A program made the translations under genes and the position numbers. Of a stretch of 64,000 nt of DNA, positions 33,750 through 44,051 are shown piece by piece (position 1 is the first letter of the stretch; every line of letters begins with the position of its first letter). Source of the stretch: Anaerolineae bacterium (GTDB lineage: Bacteria > Chloroflexota > Anaerolineae > Aggregatilineales > Phototrophicaceae). Below the pieces are notes generated by a model that saw only the letters and a program-made list of their open reading frames with translations, searched no databases and was not told the origin of the DNA. The stretch spans positions 494,827 through 558,826 of the forward strand of contig JALHQT010000004.1 of assembly GCA_022841825.1 (NCBI GenBank). The letters are read 5' to 3'.

Positions 33750-35562
33750 TCAGCTCCTTTTCCAGTTCATCTTCAATACGCGCTTGAAGATCATAGATTT
33801 GACGATAGGTGCCGTCTTCTTCCAGCAGTTCGTCGTGCGTGCCGCGCTGGACGATTTCGCCCTGGCTGAAGACCAGGATCTGATCGGCGTCCATCAGGCT
33901 TTGCACGCGGTGCGCGATGATAAACGTCGTCCGGTCTGCCATCAGGTTCGCCAGCGCTTCGCGGATTTCCGACTCGGTCTCCATATCGACTGACGACGTC
34001 GAGTCATCCAGGATCAGGATGCGCGGGTTCTTGAGCAGGATACGCGCGATTGCCACACGCTGCTTCTGTCCGCCGCTTAACGTCACCCCGCGTTCGCCCA
34101 CCAGCGTGTTGTAGCCGTCCGGGAAACCCATGATCGTCTCATGGATCGACGCGGCTTGCGCGGCGGCATGGACTTCGTCATCGCTCACCTGGCGCTTGAC
34201 GCCGTAGGTGATGTTCTCGCGAATGGTGCGCGAGAACAGGAACGGTTCCTGCTCCACCACGCCGATCTGCTCGCGCAGATATTCGCGCGGCAGGTCTTTG
34301 ATGTCGACCCCGTCAAGCAGGATGCGCCCGCTTGTGTATTCGTAGAAGCGCGGCAGCAGGCTCACCAGCGAAGTCTTCCCCGATCCCGTGCCGCCCATCA
34401 GGGCGACCGAGGTGCCTGGCGCGACACGGAAGCTCACGTTCTTGAGTACGGGTTCATCCTTCGTATACTCGAAGCTCATGTCCTCAAAGACGACTTCGCC
34501 CTTTGCCGCGCCTTTCGGATGGATGCGCGCTGCCGTCAGCGGCTCGCGGTCTTCATTGATGATCTCGGTGACGCGCTGATAGGACACCATCGCGGTCGAT
34601 ACCTGGACGATGATCCGCCCCAGGTTGCGAATCGGCTGGATCATCCAGCCCAGAATGTTCGCATACGCGAGGAACGACCCCAGCGACAGCTCGCCGTTGA
34701 TGATCATGATCGCCGCGACGAAGAAGCCGCCCACCACCTGTATTCCGCAGATCAGGTCAGTCAGGGGCCAGTAGACGGCATGCATGATCAGGAGTTTGCG
34801 CCCGCGCTGGAAGTGCTCCCAGTTTTCCTTGTCGAACTTGTTCGACTCGTACTCCTGGCGCGCGAACGCCTTGACGACACGGACACCTGTCAGGTTCTCG
34901 TTCAGCGTCGCAGAAACGACGGCGTCCTGCTCCTGGAAGTGTTCGTATGCCTTCTCCAGCTTGCCGAAGAAGAAGACCGATACCACCGCGACAATCGGCA
35001 CGCAGATGATCGAGATCAGCGCAAGCTGTGGGCTGATCCAGAGCAGGGCGGCGAAGTTGATGAAGAACAACAACGCAATGCGCCCCAAGCCAATCGCCTG
35101 CTCGTTAAAGAAGGCGCGGATGGCGTCCACGTCGCTGCTGACGCGCTGGATCAATTCGCCTGTGCGCATCCGGTCGTGGTACGTAAACGTAAGGCGCTGG
35201 ATGTGGTCATACAGGTAGTTGCGCAGTTTCTGAACCACGCCTTCGGCGGTGTAGGAGGCGAGTCGTCCGCTCCACGCGGTGAAGCCACCTTCGACCAGCG
35301 CAAGCGCGACGAAGCCCAACGCGATCATCGGCAGCACGCGCCCGAAGTCCGGCATGGTGAGGACGTTATCGACGAAATACTGCAAGAGCAGGAAGGTCGC
35401 CGTTTTCGCCAGCGCGCCAAGCGCCAAGGTGATGTTTGCTGCAAGATAGGTTTTTCCATAGCCGCCCAGCATCCGCACGAGACCGAGCAATCGGTTCTGG
35501 GAGACGCGCGCTTTGAAGTCGGCTTGGGGAATGTTCGGGACAGAGATTGAGGTGACAGCCAC
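33739..35562 (-). CDS. ABC exporter half, ATP-binding/permease, 607 aa (heterodimer subunit B)
   Basis: GTG 35562 has GGAGGAT upstream; the open frame beyond it is not used. It has a six-helix exporter domain and a nucleotide-binding domain with Walker A 'GGTGSGKT' (390-397) and canonical signature 'TLSGGQKQR' (495). Walker B is 'ILILDDSTSSVD', where Asp520 replaces the catalytic Glu. Together with subunit A's altered signature this makes one degenerate and one consensus ATP site, as in BmrCD-type heterodimers. It is the first gene of the operon. Confidence 0.88.
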   Translation of the reverse strand: MAVTSISVPNIPQADFKARVSQNRLLGLVRMLGGYGKTYLAANITLALGALAKTATFLLLQYFVDNVLTMPDFGRVLPMIALGFVALALVEGGFTAWSGRLASYTAEGVVQKLRNYLYDHIQRLTFTYHDRMRTGELIQRVSSDVDAIRAFFNEQAIGLGRIALLFFINFAALLWISPQLALISIICVPIVAVVSVFFFGKLEKAYEHFQEQDAVVSATLNENLTGVRVVKAFARQEYESNKFDKENWEHFQRGRKLLIMHAVYWPLTDLICGIQVVGGFFVAAIMIINGELSLGSFLAYANILGWMIQPIRNLGRIIVQVSTAMVSYQRVTEIINEDREPLTAARIHPKGAAKGEVVFEDMSFEYTKDEPVLKNVSFRVAPGTSVALMGGTGSGKTSLVSLLPRFYEYTSGRILLDGVDIKDLPREYLREQIGVVEQEPFLFSRTIRENITYGVKRQVSDDEVHAAAQAASIHETIMGFPDGYNTLVGERGVTLSGGQKQRVAIARILLKNPRILILDDSTSSVDMETESEIREALANLMADRTTFIIAHRVQSLMDADQILVFSQGEIVQRGTHDELLEEDGTYRQIYDLQARIEDELEKELSGV

Positions 35563-35874
35563 GCGGCTTATCCTCCGTTTAGTGCAACATGACAAGATGA
35601 ATCGTGGTGGAGACCGTTTGATCTCCCCGCTCGACACTGCCGCTTCGCTGCAACAGGAGGTGCGCGAGCGCGGCGTTCTAGCCGAGACGAGTTCTAATGA
35701 TGATTGGGTTCATAACGTATCACACAGCGCCTCATGAGGGAACTAGAGCACACAAGGAGTAATTCTACGCCCGAAGGGGTAGCCATGGGAAGTTACAAGT
35801 TGTTAACCACCCTTGTTCAGTATAGGCATAAACGGCTCTGATCTCTATGCGACTTTCGGCGGAGGTCGTGACGG
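35563..35874. other. Intergenic region, no gene seen
   Basis: These 312 bp lie between the ABC operon (start at 35562) and the 3' end of the prenyltransferase gene, both on the minus strand. It should hold the ABC operon promoter, but I see no clear -35/-10 pair. The short open frames across it look non-coding. Confidence 0.5.
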
Positions 35875-36798
35875 TCAGTTGACAAGGATGCCTCGACCGA
35901 TCAACCAGGCGAGCCAGCCGACGATCAACCAGAAGCCAAAGCTGCCATGCAGTTTCGCCGTGCGTCCCTGCGCCGCATGGAGCTGCTGGGTGTCGCGGCT
36001 GGTGTTGATGATGCGAATCAGCTTGAGCGTTTCCGGCAGCGTGATAAAGGCGATCAATACGGTTGGCGGCATGATCTGTGCCAGCACCATCAGCACGACC
36101 ATCCCATACGCGCCGAACATCAGCACCATGTACTCGATACGCGCGCCACGCAGCCCCAGCATCAGCGCCAGGGTGCGCTTGTTGACCGCGCGGTCGGCAT
36201 CCATGTCGCGGATGTTATTGGCGTGCAGGATTGCGGCGCAGGTGAAGCCAATCGGCACGCCAACCCAAAGTGGGAGCGCACTAAACTCACGCGCCATCAC
36301 ATACCATGCGCCGAGGATCATCACCGGTCCCATGAAGATGAAGACGGCGACTTCGCCTAAGCCGTTGTACGCCAATGGGAAGGGTCCCGCCGTATACGCG
36401 ATGACGACCAGCACGCCGCCCAAGCCGATCCAGAACAGCAGCGGACCACTCTGCGTCAGCAGATACAAGCCAATCACCACGCCGATCAACAGGGTGACAA
36501 CCGCTCCGACGAGGACAGCCTGGGGCGTCAGCACGCCCTGCTTGATGACCATGCCCTGTCCCGCCTGCTTCAGGTCTTCCGCGCCGCGCTTGTAGTCATA
36601 GTACTCGTTGATCAGATTGGCGGCGATTTGCAGGAAGAGCGCGCCGATCAGCGCCAGCACAAACGGCAGGACTTGGAAGACGCCTTCTTGCAGCGCCAGC
36701 GCGCCCGCGAGACCGATGGGCACATAGGTCGCCGTCAGCGTACGCGGGCGCGCCGCGCGATACCACGCCTCCCATGTTGAAACAGTTGCAGTTGTCAT
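35875..36798 (-). CDS. menA: UbiA-family prenyltransferase, probable 1,4-dihydroxy-2-naphthoate polyprenyltransferase, 307 aa
   Basis: The two Asp-rich motifs of the UbiA family are present: 'NLINEYYDYKRGAED' (first, near residues 58-72) and 'NNIRDMDADRAVNKRT' (second, near 190-205), with eight or nine membrane segments. The pattern 'AARPRTLTATYVPIGLAGAL' at the start is typical of MenA, which attaches the prenyl tail in menaquinone synthesis at the membrane. The gene is alone here without other men genes. ATG 36798 was chosen over GTG 36804. Other UbiA activities cannot be excluded. Confidence 0.78.
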   Translation of the reverse strand: MTTATVSTWEAWYRAARPRTLTATYVPIGLAGALALQEGVFQVLPFVLALIGALFLQIAANLINEYYDYKRGAEDLKQAGQGMVIKQGVLTPQAVLVGAVVTLLIGVVIGLYLLTQSGPLLFWIGLGGVLVVIAYTAGPFPLAYNGLGEVAVFIFMGPVMILGAWYVMAREFSALPLWVGVPIGFTCAAILHANNIRDMDADRAVNKRTLALMLGLRGARIEYMVLMFGAYGMVVLMVLAQIMPPTVLIAFITLPETLKLIRIINTSRDTQQLHAAQGRTAKLHGSFGFWLIVGWLAWLIGRGILVN

Positions 36799-36813
36799 AG
36801 TCACCAGAATCTG

Positions 36814-36836
36814 TAGGGGCGAGGCACGCCTCGCCC
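36814..36836. repeat. Dispersed palindrome GTAGGGGCGAGG type
   Basis: GTAGG followed by an 8-bp hairpin GGGCGAGG-CACG-CCTCGCCC. It shares the 'GTAGGG' lead with the copy at 61610 and lies in the spacer between the prenyltransferase and the pullulanase gene. Confidence 0.6.
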
Positions 36837-36854
36837 GTTAGTTAAGTTACAGCT

Positions 36855-39800
36855 CTAATCCTGCAAGCCGACGACGAATACAGCCGTCGTGTAGGCGGGC
36901 ACGGTAAATACGCCTTCTTCGCCGCGCGCTGTCCGCACGACCGGGTCAACGGATTCCGCCAGCACCGGATGCAGTTCCCAGATCATGCCGCTCAATTCGA
37001 TGATCGGCAGAACCTGTTCCTCCGGCGTCGCGTTAAAGATCACCATGATGTACTGCCACTGCGGGTCGATGTCGTCACCCAGTGAGTCATCGAGCATCAT
37101 CGCCACCACACCCGGCGTCTGGTTGACACCGGTGTTGAAGAAGCGCACACGATCCTGAATGTCTTCTGCGGTGCGCAGCCGGAAGAGCGGTGAGCTGAAG
37201 CGGATTTGCAGACACTCACGGAAAACCGCATTCGCATCCTGGATCTGCTGTGGCGTCGGGCGCAGCGATTCATCTGCCAGAAGAGGCGTGACAAGTTCCC
37301 AGATGCGCTCGTTTTCGCCTGCGGGCGGCAGCCCAACCCCAAAGTTGTTCGTCCCATAGCTCAGGTCAAGGCGATTGTACCAGTCGCCGGAATTGTAGCT
37401 GTTGCGGTCGAACGACTTCGAGCGCAGGATGTCGTCGCCCGCGTGGAAGAACGGCACACCCTGGCTGAACATGACTGTGCTCAACGCCAGGTTGTTCATG
37501 CGGATGCGCAGGTCAAGTGGGGCGTCGGCGGGGGCTTTGCCCATCACGGCGTCGAAGATCGTCTCGTTGTCATGCGCCGATACGTAGACGATGTGCTCCT
37601 GTGGGTCGAGGTTATAGCCTGCGGGCGCGCCGTTGTAATCAATGTCCGCGCCTGTTACCTCAGCACCAAGAGAATCGACAAAGGTGTAGCCCGCCAGATT
37701 ACCCGCCAGCCCGACACGCAACTGATCCATGTAGAGCGTCAGTCGTGCTGCCTGCTCGTCCTCCGTGCCTTCGGTCAGCCCGTTCGGCAGCAGCGACAAT
37801 CCTGTTGCGAAACCCTGGAACGGCAGCGGGCTGAAGGGACCCCCGCCGCGCACGGCATCGCGCAGTCGGTCGCTAAACGTACCGATTCCCGTCCCTGCCA
37901 TGTTGATCTGAGTCGCGTTGACGCCGCGCGCGTTGTTGGCGACTTCGCCGAAGTTCCAGCCCTCGCCATAGATATAGATCGACTGCCCATCCACACCATC
38001 GTCCTCGATGGTCAGCTCGCCCAGCGCCGCTTGCGCGTCGAGCATATTCTGGCGCATGTGATGCCCCATCAGGTCAAAGCGATAGCCGTCAACCTTGTAA
38101 TCACGCGCCCAGGTCACGAGTGAATCGGTCATCAGGCGCGCCATCATGGCATTCTCAGTCGCTGTGTTTGCGCAGCAGGTGCTCGTCTCGACACGTCCGT
38201 CCAGGCTCAAGCGGTGGTAGTAGCCCGGCACGATGCGGTCAAGCACAGACTTTTCGCCCTGTCCGCTCGAATTCGTATGGTTGTACACGACATCCATCAC
38301 CACGCGCAGCCCGGCGCGGTTGAGCGCCTGCACCATCGCGCGGAATTCGAGGATGCGCTGTGAACCATCTGGCTGGGTGCTGTAGCTCCCCTCCGGCACG
38401 GTGTAATGGAACGGATCGTAGCCCCAGTTGAAGCCGTCGAGGTCACGAAGCGGTTCGATCAGCGCCTGCTGTTCTGGTGAATCTGCTGGCAATTCGCCCA
38501 GCGCCGCCAAATCCGGTTCAGTGCGCTGCGCCGCGTCTTCGTCAATCGTTGCGATGTCGAACGCAGGCAGCAGGTGGACGTGGGATACGCCCGCCTCCGC
38601 CAGCGCGCTCAGATGGCGCATACCGTTCGACTCCAGCTCGGTGAACGCCATAAACGTCCCACGGTATTCCGGACGCACGGTCTCATCGAGGATGCTGAAA
38701 TCGCGCACATGCAGCTCATAAAGCACGATGTCCTCGAACGCTTCCAGGACAGGCTTCTCGGTCGCTGCCCAGCCTTCCGGCATTAGCGCCGGGTCGCTGA
38801 GATCGACGATCTGACTGCGGCTGCTGTTGATCGCCAGGCTGAGCGAATACGGATCGGTCACCAGATTGGTCACAACTGCCGCCGCGGACGGCGCGTAGAC
38901 CTCGACTTCGTAGAGGTAGAACTGGTCTTTCCAGTCTGGATCGCCTGTCACCGACCAGACGCCCGCCTGAGCATCGTGGGTCATGTCGATCACAGTCGCC
39001 GTGGTCGCCGGGTCGCTATCGGCGAACAGATGTAGGCGAACATTCCGCGCAGTGGGTGCCCAGACGCTCAGGCTTGGGACACTCTCCGCCCACGTCACCC
39101 CCAGGTCGCCGTCGTAGGTGAACAGGTCGTCCAGGACTCCGGGAATTTGCAGGAGTGTCGCGCCGAGCAGCAGCCCCTGCGCGGAGACGCCATCGACCGC
39201 GATCTGCCCCTTGAGCATATCTGGAACCAGGGATACATCCGCCTCGGCGAGCGTGAAGGCGTCGAAACGGGCAAGGTGCGGGAAACGCTCGGCAATTTGT
39301 GGCGTCACACCATCGCGCGTCGCCGTCAGCTCGACAAATTCGCCACCCGTGATGCCGCTCTCGCTCAATTCCAGCGATGCGTCCGCGCTGTAATGCAGGC
39401 GGTAGGTCGCGCCGGGCACGCGCCCGATGTCCCACAGAATGGTGTCGCGCGTCACCCAATGCGCGGTCGCCGTAAACAGATTGCCGGTCAGTGAACTTGC
39501 CGCCTCGCCGTCGATCACGATCGTCATAACGTTGTCCGCAGTGTTGAAGCTGAACTCGACCAGCGCGTTATCTTCCGACACGATGAATGGGATGTTTGCG
39601 CCGCCCCGCGCGCCGTCCGCGCCCCAGTTCAAGTCCCAGGACTGGTTGGCGGCGACCTTTGCCTCGTACGACCCGGCGGGAAGCGTTCCCACACTGTAGG
39701 TATAAACGCCGTCGCCGTCGGCATCCTGCAACCACGACTGCAGACATCCGGGTGACCAGTCGCCCGGACAGCCGATTTCGCTTTGATAGTTGCCGGGGAC

Positions 39801-40190
39801 GTTGACGATCAGGGAATTGACATTATCGGTCGCCCAGCCAGAGGCTGGATCAAAGAAGAACTGGACGGTTGTCTCCTCGGCGACCACCAACGGGATGTTG
39901 TCGCCGTTGGCTGCACCATTTGCGCCGAAGCTGATGTCCAGGGCGTTGTTTATGGCGACCTTGTACTCGTATTCCCCGGCGGGAAGTGTGAAGGCTGCCT
40001 GCCAGAGCTGATCTTCTTCGTCGAATGTCAGATACGTGAGCGCGCAGTCCGACTGCCAATCACCATCGCAGCCCAGAACGCTCTGGAGCGTGCCCACCAG
40101 TGTGACGCTGGCGTAGGGGGTATCCTGCGCCGAAACCACTCCTGCCGAGAGCAGGAGAAGCGCCAGGACGAGCAATGACCATCGACGCAT
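36855..40190 (-). CDS. pulA: Secreted pullulanase-type alpha-amylase family enzyme, 1111 aa
   Basis: Signal peptide (1-22), two tandem starch-binding-like X25 modules (about 25-125 and 127-230, '[20 protein letters not shown]'), a pullulanase N2 region, CBM48-like module (about 360-470) and a GH13 catalytic barrel. The four GH13 regions are clear: 'MDVVYNH' (632-638), '[11 protein letters not shown]' with nucleophile Asp706, 'YGEGWNFGE' with acid Glu743, and '[11 protein letters not shown]' (871). 'YGEGW' and the domain order fit pullulanase, which hydrolyses alpha-1,6 branches in pullulan, starch and glycogen. A C-terminal beta domain closes the protein. Export suggests use of external starch-like polymers. 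Confidence 0.88.
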   Translation of the reverse strand: MRRWSLLVLALLLLSAGVVSAQDTPYASVTLVGTLQSVLGCDGDWQSDCALTYLTFDEEDQLWQAAFTLPAGEYEYKVAINNALDISFGANGAANGDNIPLVVAEETTVQFFFDPASGWATDNVNSLIVNVPGNYQSEIGCPGDWSPGCLQSWLQDADGDGVYTYSVGTLPAGSYEAKVAANQSWDLNWGADGARGGANIPFIVSEDNALVEFSFNTADNVMTIVIDGEAASSLTGNLFTATAHWVTRDTILWDIGRVPGATYRLHYSADASLELSESGITGGEFVELTATRDGVTPQIAERFPHLARFDAFTLAEADVSLVPDMLKGQIAVDGVSAQGLLLGATLLQIPGVLDDLFTYDGDLGVTWAESVPSLSVWAPTARNVRLHLFADSDPATTATVIDMTHDAQAGVWSVTGDPDWKDQFYLYEVEVYAPSAAAVVTNLVTDPYSLSLAINSSRSQIVDLSDPALMPEGWAATEKPVLEAFEDIVLYELHVRDFSILDETVRPEYRGTFMAFTELESNGMRHLSALAEAGVSHVHLLPAFDIATIDEDAAQRTEPDLAALGELPADSPEQQALIEPLRDLDGFNWGYDPFHYTVPEGSYSTQPDGSQRILEFRAMVQALNRAGLRVVMDVVYNHTNSSGQGEKSVLDRIVPGYYHRLSLDGRVETSTCCANTATENAMMARLMTDSLVTWARDYKVDGYRFDLMGHHMRQNMLDAQAALGELTIEDDGVDGQSIYIYGEGWNFGEVANNARGVNATQINMAGTGIGTFSDRLRDAVRGGGPFSPLPFQGFATGLSLLPNGLTEGTEDEQAARLTLYMDQLRVGLAGNLAGYTFVDSLGAEVTGADIDYNGAPAGYNLDPQEHIVYVSAHDNETIFDAVMGKAPADAPLDLRIRMNNLALSTVMFSQGVPFFHAGDDILRSKSFDRNSYNSGDWYNRLDLSYGTNNFGVGLPPAGENERIWELVTPLLADESLRPTPQQIQDANAVFRECLQIRFSSPLFRLRTAEDIQDRVRFFNTGVNQTPGVVAMMLDDSLGDDIDPQWQYIMVIFNATPEEQVLPIIELSGMIWELHPVLAESVDPVVRTARGEEGVFTVPAYTTAVFVVGLQD

Positions 40191-40198
40191 GAGGAAGC

Positions 40199-40239
40199 CT
40201 CTTCCGCAAAACTTTTACCGTGTTTCAGAGGCGGAAGAG
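40199..40239 (-). promoter_or_regulatory. Possible 5' UTR hairpin before pullulanase gene
   Basis: CTCTTCCGC (40199-40207) and GCGGAAGAG (40231-40239) are complementary, with 23 nt between them. On the minus-strand mRNA the 3' arm contains GGAAGAG, the likely ribosome-binding sequence 8-9 nt before the start. Folding could hide it. Confidence 0.4.
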
Positions 40240-40305
40240 AATACCCATGACGCAATCGTGTCGCAATACGCGCGCCTGATTAGGGCGGTTGGACTTGCGA
40301 CGCGA

Positions 40306-41955
40306 TCAGTGTTCGTTGACAATGCTGAAAATCATCGGACGTCGTTTGGTCTCGTTGAAGAGGGCGCGACTGATGTTCTCCTGGAGCTTTTCCTTGACAC
40401 GTCCGTTGCGCTGCGTCTCCAGAGTATCGTTCACCATATCCTTGATCTGGTGGACGAGCGTCTCGGTTCCGCGCAGGTAGACGAAGCCGCGTGAATAGAT
40501 CTCCGGGTCGCCGATCAACTTGCCGCTCTTGCTGTCGATATTGACGACGACGATCACGAAGCCATCGCGCGACAGGGTCTCGCGATCCCGGAGAATTGCT
40601 TTGCCAACATCGCCAACGCCGCTGCGATCGACAAAGACATAACCGCCGGGGATGCGTTCCCCAACGCGGACACCGTACTTATCTGCTTCGATGACGGTAC
40701 CGTTTTCGACGGCAAAGGTGCGTTCTGCGGGAATACCGTTCTCGATGGCGAGGCGTCGATGTGCCCTGAGCTGCCGCAGCTCACCATGGATGGGCAGGAA
40801 GAATTTCGGATTCGTCAGGTTGATGAGCAGGCGCATTTCATCCTGCTTGGCATGTCCGGATACGTGGACAGGCGCAATCGGATCGTAGAGCACGTTCGCC
40901 CCGCGCTGGAGCAGGCGGTTAATGGTGCGACTGACAAGCTCTTCATTGCCGGGGATGGTGTGCGCTGAGAGGACAATCGTGTCCCCGTCCATCACGTCCA
41001 GCGAACGATGCTGACCCGTCGCGAGTCGTCCAAGGACAGCGCTGGGTTCGCCCTGTGAACCTGTCGCCATGATGACGAGTTCGTGCGGCGGTATGCTGTT
41101 GATTTTGTGCAGGTCGATCAACATCGATTCATCAATGTCGAGCAAGTCCATGTTACGCGCGGTCTTGACGTTCTCGTTCATGCTGTGCCCGGCAATCGCC
41201 AACCGGCGGTTGTAACGGGCAGCAAGATTGGCAACCTGCTGAATGCGTGAAATGTGCGAGGCGAAGGTTGCGACGATGATGCGGCTGTCCACCGCCTGGC
41301 GGAAGATGGTATCGAAGCCGTTCTGGACGACGCTTTCCGACGGCGTCCATCCTGGACTTTCAGCATTGGTGCTGTCCGCCATTAGGAGCAGTACGCCACG
41401 CCGCGAATATTCCGCGAGGCGCGCATAATCCGGCTTCTTACCATCTATCGGGTTCATGTCGAACTTGTAGTCGCCGCTGTGGACGATCAAGCCAAAGGGC
41501 GTGTTGATGGCAAATCCGACGCAGTCGGGGATACTGTGACAGACATGGAAACTTTCGACACGGAAGGGTCCCGCCTGAATGGTGTCGCCCGCTCGGAAGA
41601 CCTTGATGGGGGTTTCGCTGAGTAAGCCGGCTTCGCGCAGCTTGACTTCGAGCAGCGCCGCCGTGAGCGGCGTGGCGTAGAACGGGACGCCTTTCAGCGC
41701 ATCCGCGACATGGGAGGCGGCTCCCGTATGATCTTCATGCCCATGCGTATACAGCACGCCATGAATCTTTAGCCCTTTTCGCTCACGGAGATAGCGGAAA
41801 TCGGGAATGATGTAATCAATCCCGAACATATCGCTGGCGGGAAACATGATGCCGGTATCGACGATGATGGCGTCATCACCCATCTCAAAGACCGTCATAT
41901 TCTTGCCAACTTCGCCCAACCCTCCGAGCGGGATGATGCGTATTCTGTTTGACAT
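40306..41955 (-). CDS. rnj: Ribonuclease J, 549 aa
   Basis: A metallo-beta-lactamase fold with beta-CASP insert. The zinc motif is 'LYTHGHEDHTGA' (HxHxDH at 71-76), with further ligands His140 and Asp162 ('HSGDYKFD'), beta-CASP 'MADSTNAESPG' and 'FASHISRI', and 'VHVSGHA' (363-369) and 'PIHGE' (389). The length matches RNase J1/J2 type, the 5'-3' exo/endoribonuclease of mRNA turnover in lineages that lack RNase E. It is downstream of, and on the same strand as, the GCS-like gene with a 113-nt spacer. It is the only recognisable mRNA-decay gene in the window. Confidence 0.93.
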   Translation of the reverse strand: MSNRIRIIPLGGLGEVGKNMTVFEMGDDAIIVDTGIMFPASDMFGIDYIIPDFRYLRERKGLKIHGVLYTHGHEDHTGAASHVADALKGVPFYATPLTAALLEVKLREAGLLSETPIKVFRAGDTIQAGPFRVESFHVCHSIPDCVGFAINTPFGLIVHSGDYKFDMNPIDGKKPDYARLAEYSRRGVLLLMADSTNAESPGWTPSESVVQNGFDTIFRQAVDSRIIVATFASHISRIQQVANLAARYNRRLAIAGHSMNENVKTARNMDLLDIDESMLIDLHKINSIPPHELVIMATGSQGEPSAVLGRLATGQHRSLDVMDGDTIVLSAHTIPGNEELVSRTINRLLQRGANVLYDPIAPVHVSGHAKQDEMRLLINLTNPKFFLPIHGELRQLRAHRRLAIENGIPAERTFAVENGTVIEADKYGVRVGERIPGGYVFVDRSGVGDVGKAILRDRETLSRDGFVIVVVNIDSKSGKLIGDPEIYSRGFVYLRGTETLVHQIKDMVNDTLETQRNGRVKEKLQENISRALFNETKRRPMIFSIVNEH

Positions 41956-42068
41956 AGCCGAAATCGCCCGATTACCTCTGAGGGATGCGGGCTTTCCTTT
42001 CCACGAGATATACAGTTACTTGAAAAGCTACTTAAGAGAATTCTTGTGTTTTACCCAGTATAGCAGAA

Positions 42069-43862
42069 TTAGCTATCCGCATAACGTTTCTGGAGGGCGC
42101 TGTTGATCTGGCGAACGACTGCGAGCACTGCATCCGGGCAGTGATCACCCGGAACACCGCCCGCTTCGACGAAGGCATTCCTGAGGATTTTCCCCCAATT
42201 GCCGGTGCTGCGCACCTTTGGATCGCAGATGTACTGATGCACGGTTTGCGCGGCATGCCCGGAGAGAGGCTCCAGCATCCGCGAGAAACTCATGTACACA
42301 TCGTCAATATCGCGCGGAGCGACCTCATCGAGATCCACGAGTGCACGATGCATGAACTTGCGTTTGAGCTGGTAGAAGTCGGCGAGCGTCATTTCTTCGC
42401 CTGTGGCAGTGATGACTGTCGCATCGGAACACAGCCGATCGGAAGCATCGCTTTGCTTTTGAATCGAGCTTTCGTCGAGTGGACCGAGCACCGCCCACAT
42501 GACCTTGTCTTCGTACATGGGCTGAAGGTCGCAGCCATACTTCCGGAAGTAGTTTTCGATCACGGCGTGGCTGAATTCGAAATCGGTGAGTACCGCTGCC
42601 ATGCGCGACGCGCTGACGTTGGTGGGCATTCCTGTGCTTTCGACCGTGGTCACGCGCTTGCTGGTGGAGAGATCCGGACGAATTCGCCCGACTGGATTGT
42701 GCATGAGCGATACAGGTTTGCCAAGCACATCGTCATACAGGAGCGCCCGCCCGACCGCGTTGGCACGCTCCAGCTTGAGCAGCGACGCATACTGTTCCAA
42801 GCCATCGGCGCTGAAGTGAGGACTTGTTGGCAGTTGCAGATAGCGCCCGGTCACGGTGGCGCTGCGCAGGTATTCGCGCGCGCACAGGAGTTCCGGGTCG
42901 CAAGTGCCGTTGACAAATGGGCACCCCTTGAGGAGCGCAGAATTGGCGAGTGCGGTGGCGCTGCGCAGGATTGTGTAGAACGTAAGCAGCCCCAGGGCTT
43001 CAGAACGCCCGGCGACATCGATATGGATGTGGCAGCCCTGGTTGCGGAACATGTTGACGTAATGCGCGTTGGGGTCTGTGACGTGATAGCGTTCCTTGAC
43101 CGCGCGGAGATTTTGCTGGTACTGCGGGAAGAAATCATTGACTTCGAGCATGAGATCGACCGCTGTCTGAACCTTTGGATGATCCGTCATCTTGAAGTCA
43201 GATTCGGTTGGATAGCACGACATGATCGCGGTCAGCATCCCGGTTTCGAGGCTGGTGCGCGCCAGTGCTGTCATCATGCCATTCAGCGCCGTCCGCGTCT
43301 TGGGATAACCGATGCTTGGGGCAATGTGCGCTTCCACCTGATACTGGCAGGCTTCGCGGTCAAGTTTCGGGTAAACGCCCAGGCGCTGTGCATGACGGGC
43401 ATAGGTTTCGATGTAGTCCTGCATCTGGCTTTCGTTGGGCGCGCTGCCGTCCGCGAGCATTACGCCCAGTTCGACTTCCGCCCCCAGGACACGCAGCAGG
43501 GTGGTTGGGTCTTCCGTCTCGTGGATGTTTGTGTGATTCACACTGGGATTCAGGTTATAGGGGACAATGCTTTCGTTGAAAGTATGCCCTCCGCGATAGC
43601 GTTCGCTGACCACACTGCCCAGGACATAGGGATGCTCTTGTTCGCGCGCCAGCAGGACGTTTCCTTCGCTCAGGTCGCTGGCGTCGTAGTAGGCTTCGAC
43701 GCGCGCGCCTACCGCGGAAGAAAGCGCTTCAATGTCGAGCGTTTCTTCAGACGAGCTGGCGATTACGCTATTGAACTGTCGTCGCGCCCGTTCGATATCC
43801 TGCCAGGACACGTCACGGCTGTAGGCAATCAAGGTGTCGTTTGAAGGAAGCGGCGTGTCCAT
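42069..43862 (-). CDS. Glutamate-cysteine-ligase-like protein, 597 aa
   Basis: The middle part has the spaced residues of the GCS2 / carboxylate-amine ligase fold: 'GAEVELGVMLADGS' (about 129-142), 'CQYQVEAHIAPS' and 'GCHIHIDVAGRSEA' (about 283). Such enzymes couple an amine to a gamma-carboxylate with ATP. At 597 residues it is much longer than typical members (about 370-450). The N-terminal about 125 residues and the C-terminal about 200 residues are unassigned. It is divergent from the glycerol-1-phosphate-dehydrogenase-like gene, 189 nt apart. The assignment is from motif spacing only. Confidence 0.45.
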   Translation of the reverse strand: MDTPLPSNDTLIAYSRDVSWQDIERARRQFNSVIASSSEETLDIEALSSAVGARVEAYYDASDLSEGNVLLAREQEHPYVLGSVVSERYRGGHTFNESIVPYNLNPSVNHTNIHETEDPTTLLRVLGAEVELGVMLADGSAPNESQMQDYIETYARHAQRLGVYPKLDREACQYQVEAHIAPSIGYPKTRTALNGMMTALARTSLETGMLTAIMSCYPTESDFKMTDHPKVQTAVDLMLEVNDFFPQYQQNLRAVKERYHVTDPNAHYVNMFRNQGCHIHIDVAGRSEALGLLTFYTILRSATALANSALLKGCPFVNGTCDPELLCAREYLRSATVTGRYLQLPTSPHFSADGLEQYASLLKLERANAVGRALLYDDVLGKPVSLMHNPVGRIRPDLSTSKRVTTVESTGMPTNVSASRMAAVLTDFEFSHAVIENYFRKYGCDLQPMYEDKVMWAVLGPLDESSIQKQSDASDRLCSDATVITATGEEMTLADFYQLKRKFMHRALVDLDEVAPRDIDDVYMSFSRMLEPLSGHAAQTVHQYICDPKVRSTGNWGKILRNAFVEAGGVPGDHCPDAVLAVVRQINSALQKRYADS

Positions 43863-44051
43863 AGGTCACTTGTGGTTTGGATGAGCGGTACGGGTTTTGC
43901 TGCCGACGTATTGTCTCCTATGACCCACATTACAGCAAGTCGGAATCGGCTTTTGTTCCAACGGGGCAATGTTTGGTAAAGCGCGCGTGATCGCACTATT
44001 ATTGTCATTGAATGTTGCACCCAAATCTTCTCGCCATATGGAGCGCCGTGT

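Noticed and set aside
34141..35550. A 469-residue open frame on the plus strand across the ABC exporter gene
   Set aside because: It is antisense to an ABC subunit with Walker and signature motifs. The translation has long Arg/His/Gln-rich runs and no motifs.
42141..43844. A 567-residue open frame on the plus strand across the GCS-like gene
   Set aside because: It is exactly antisense to a gene with recognisable motifs, and its translation is rich in Arg, His and Val typical of shadow frames in GC-rich DNA. No domain is recognisable.
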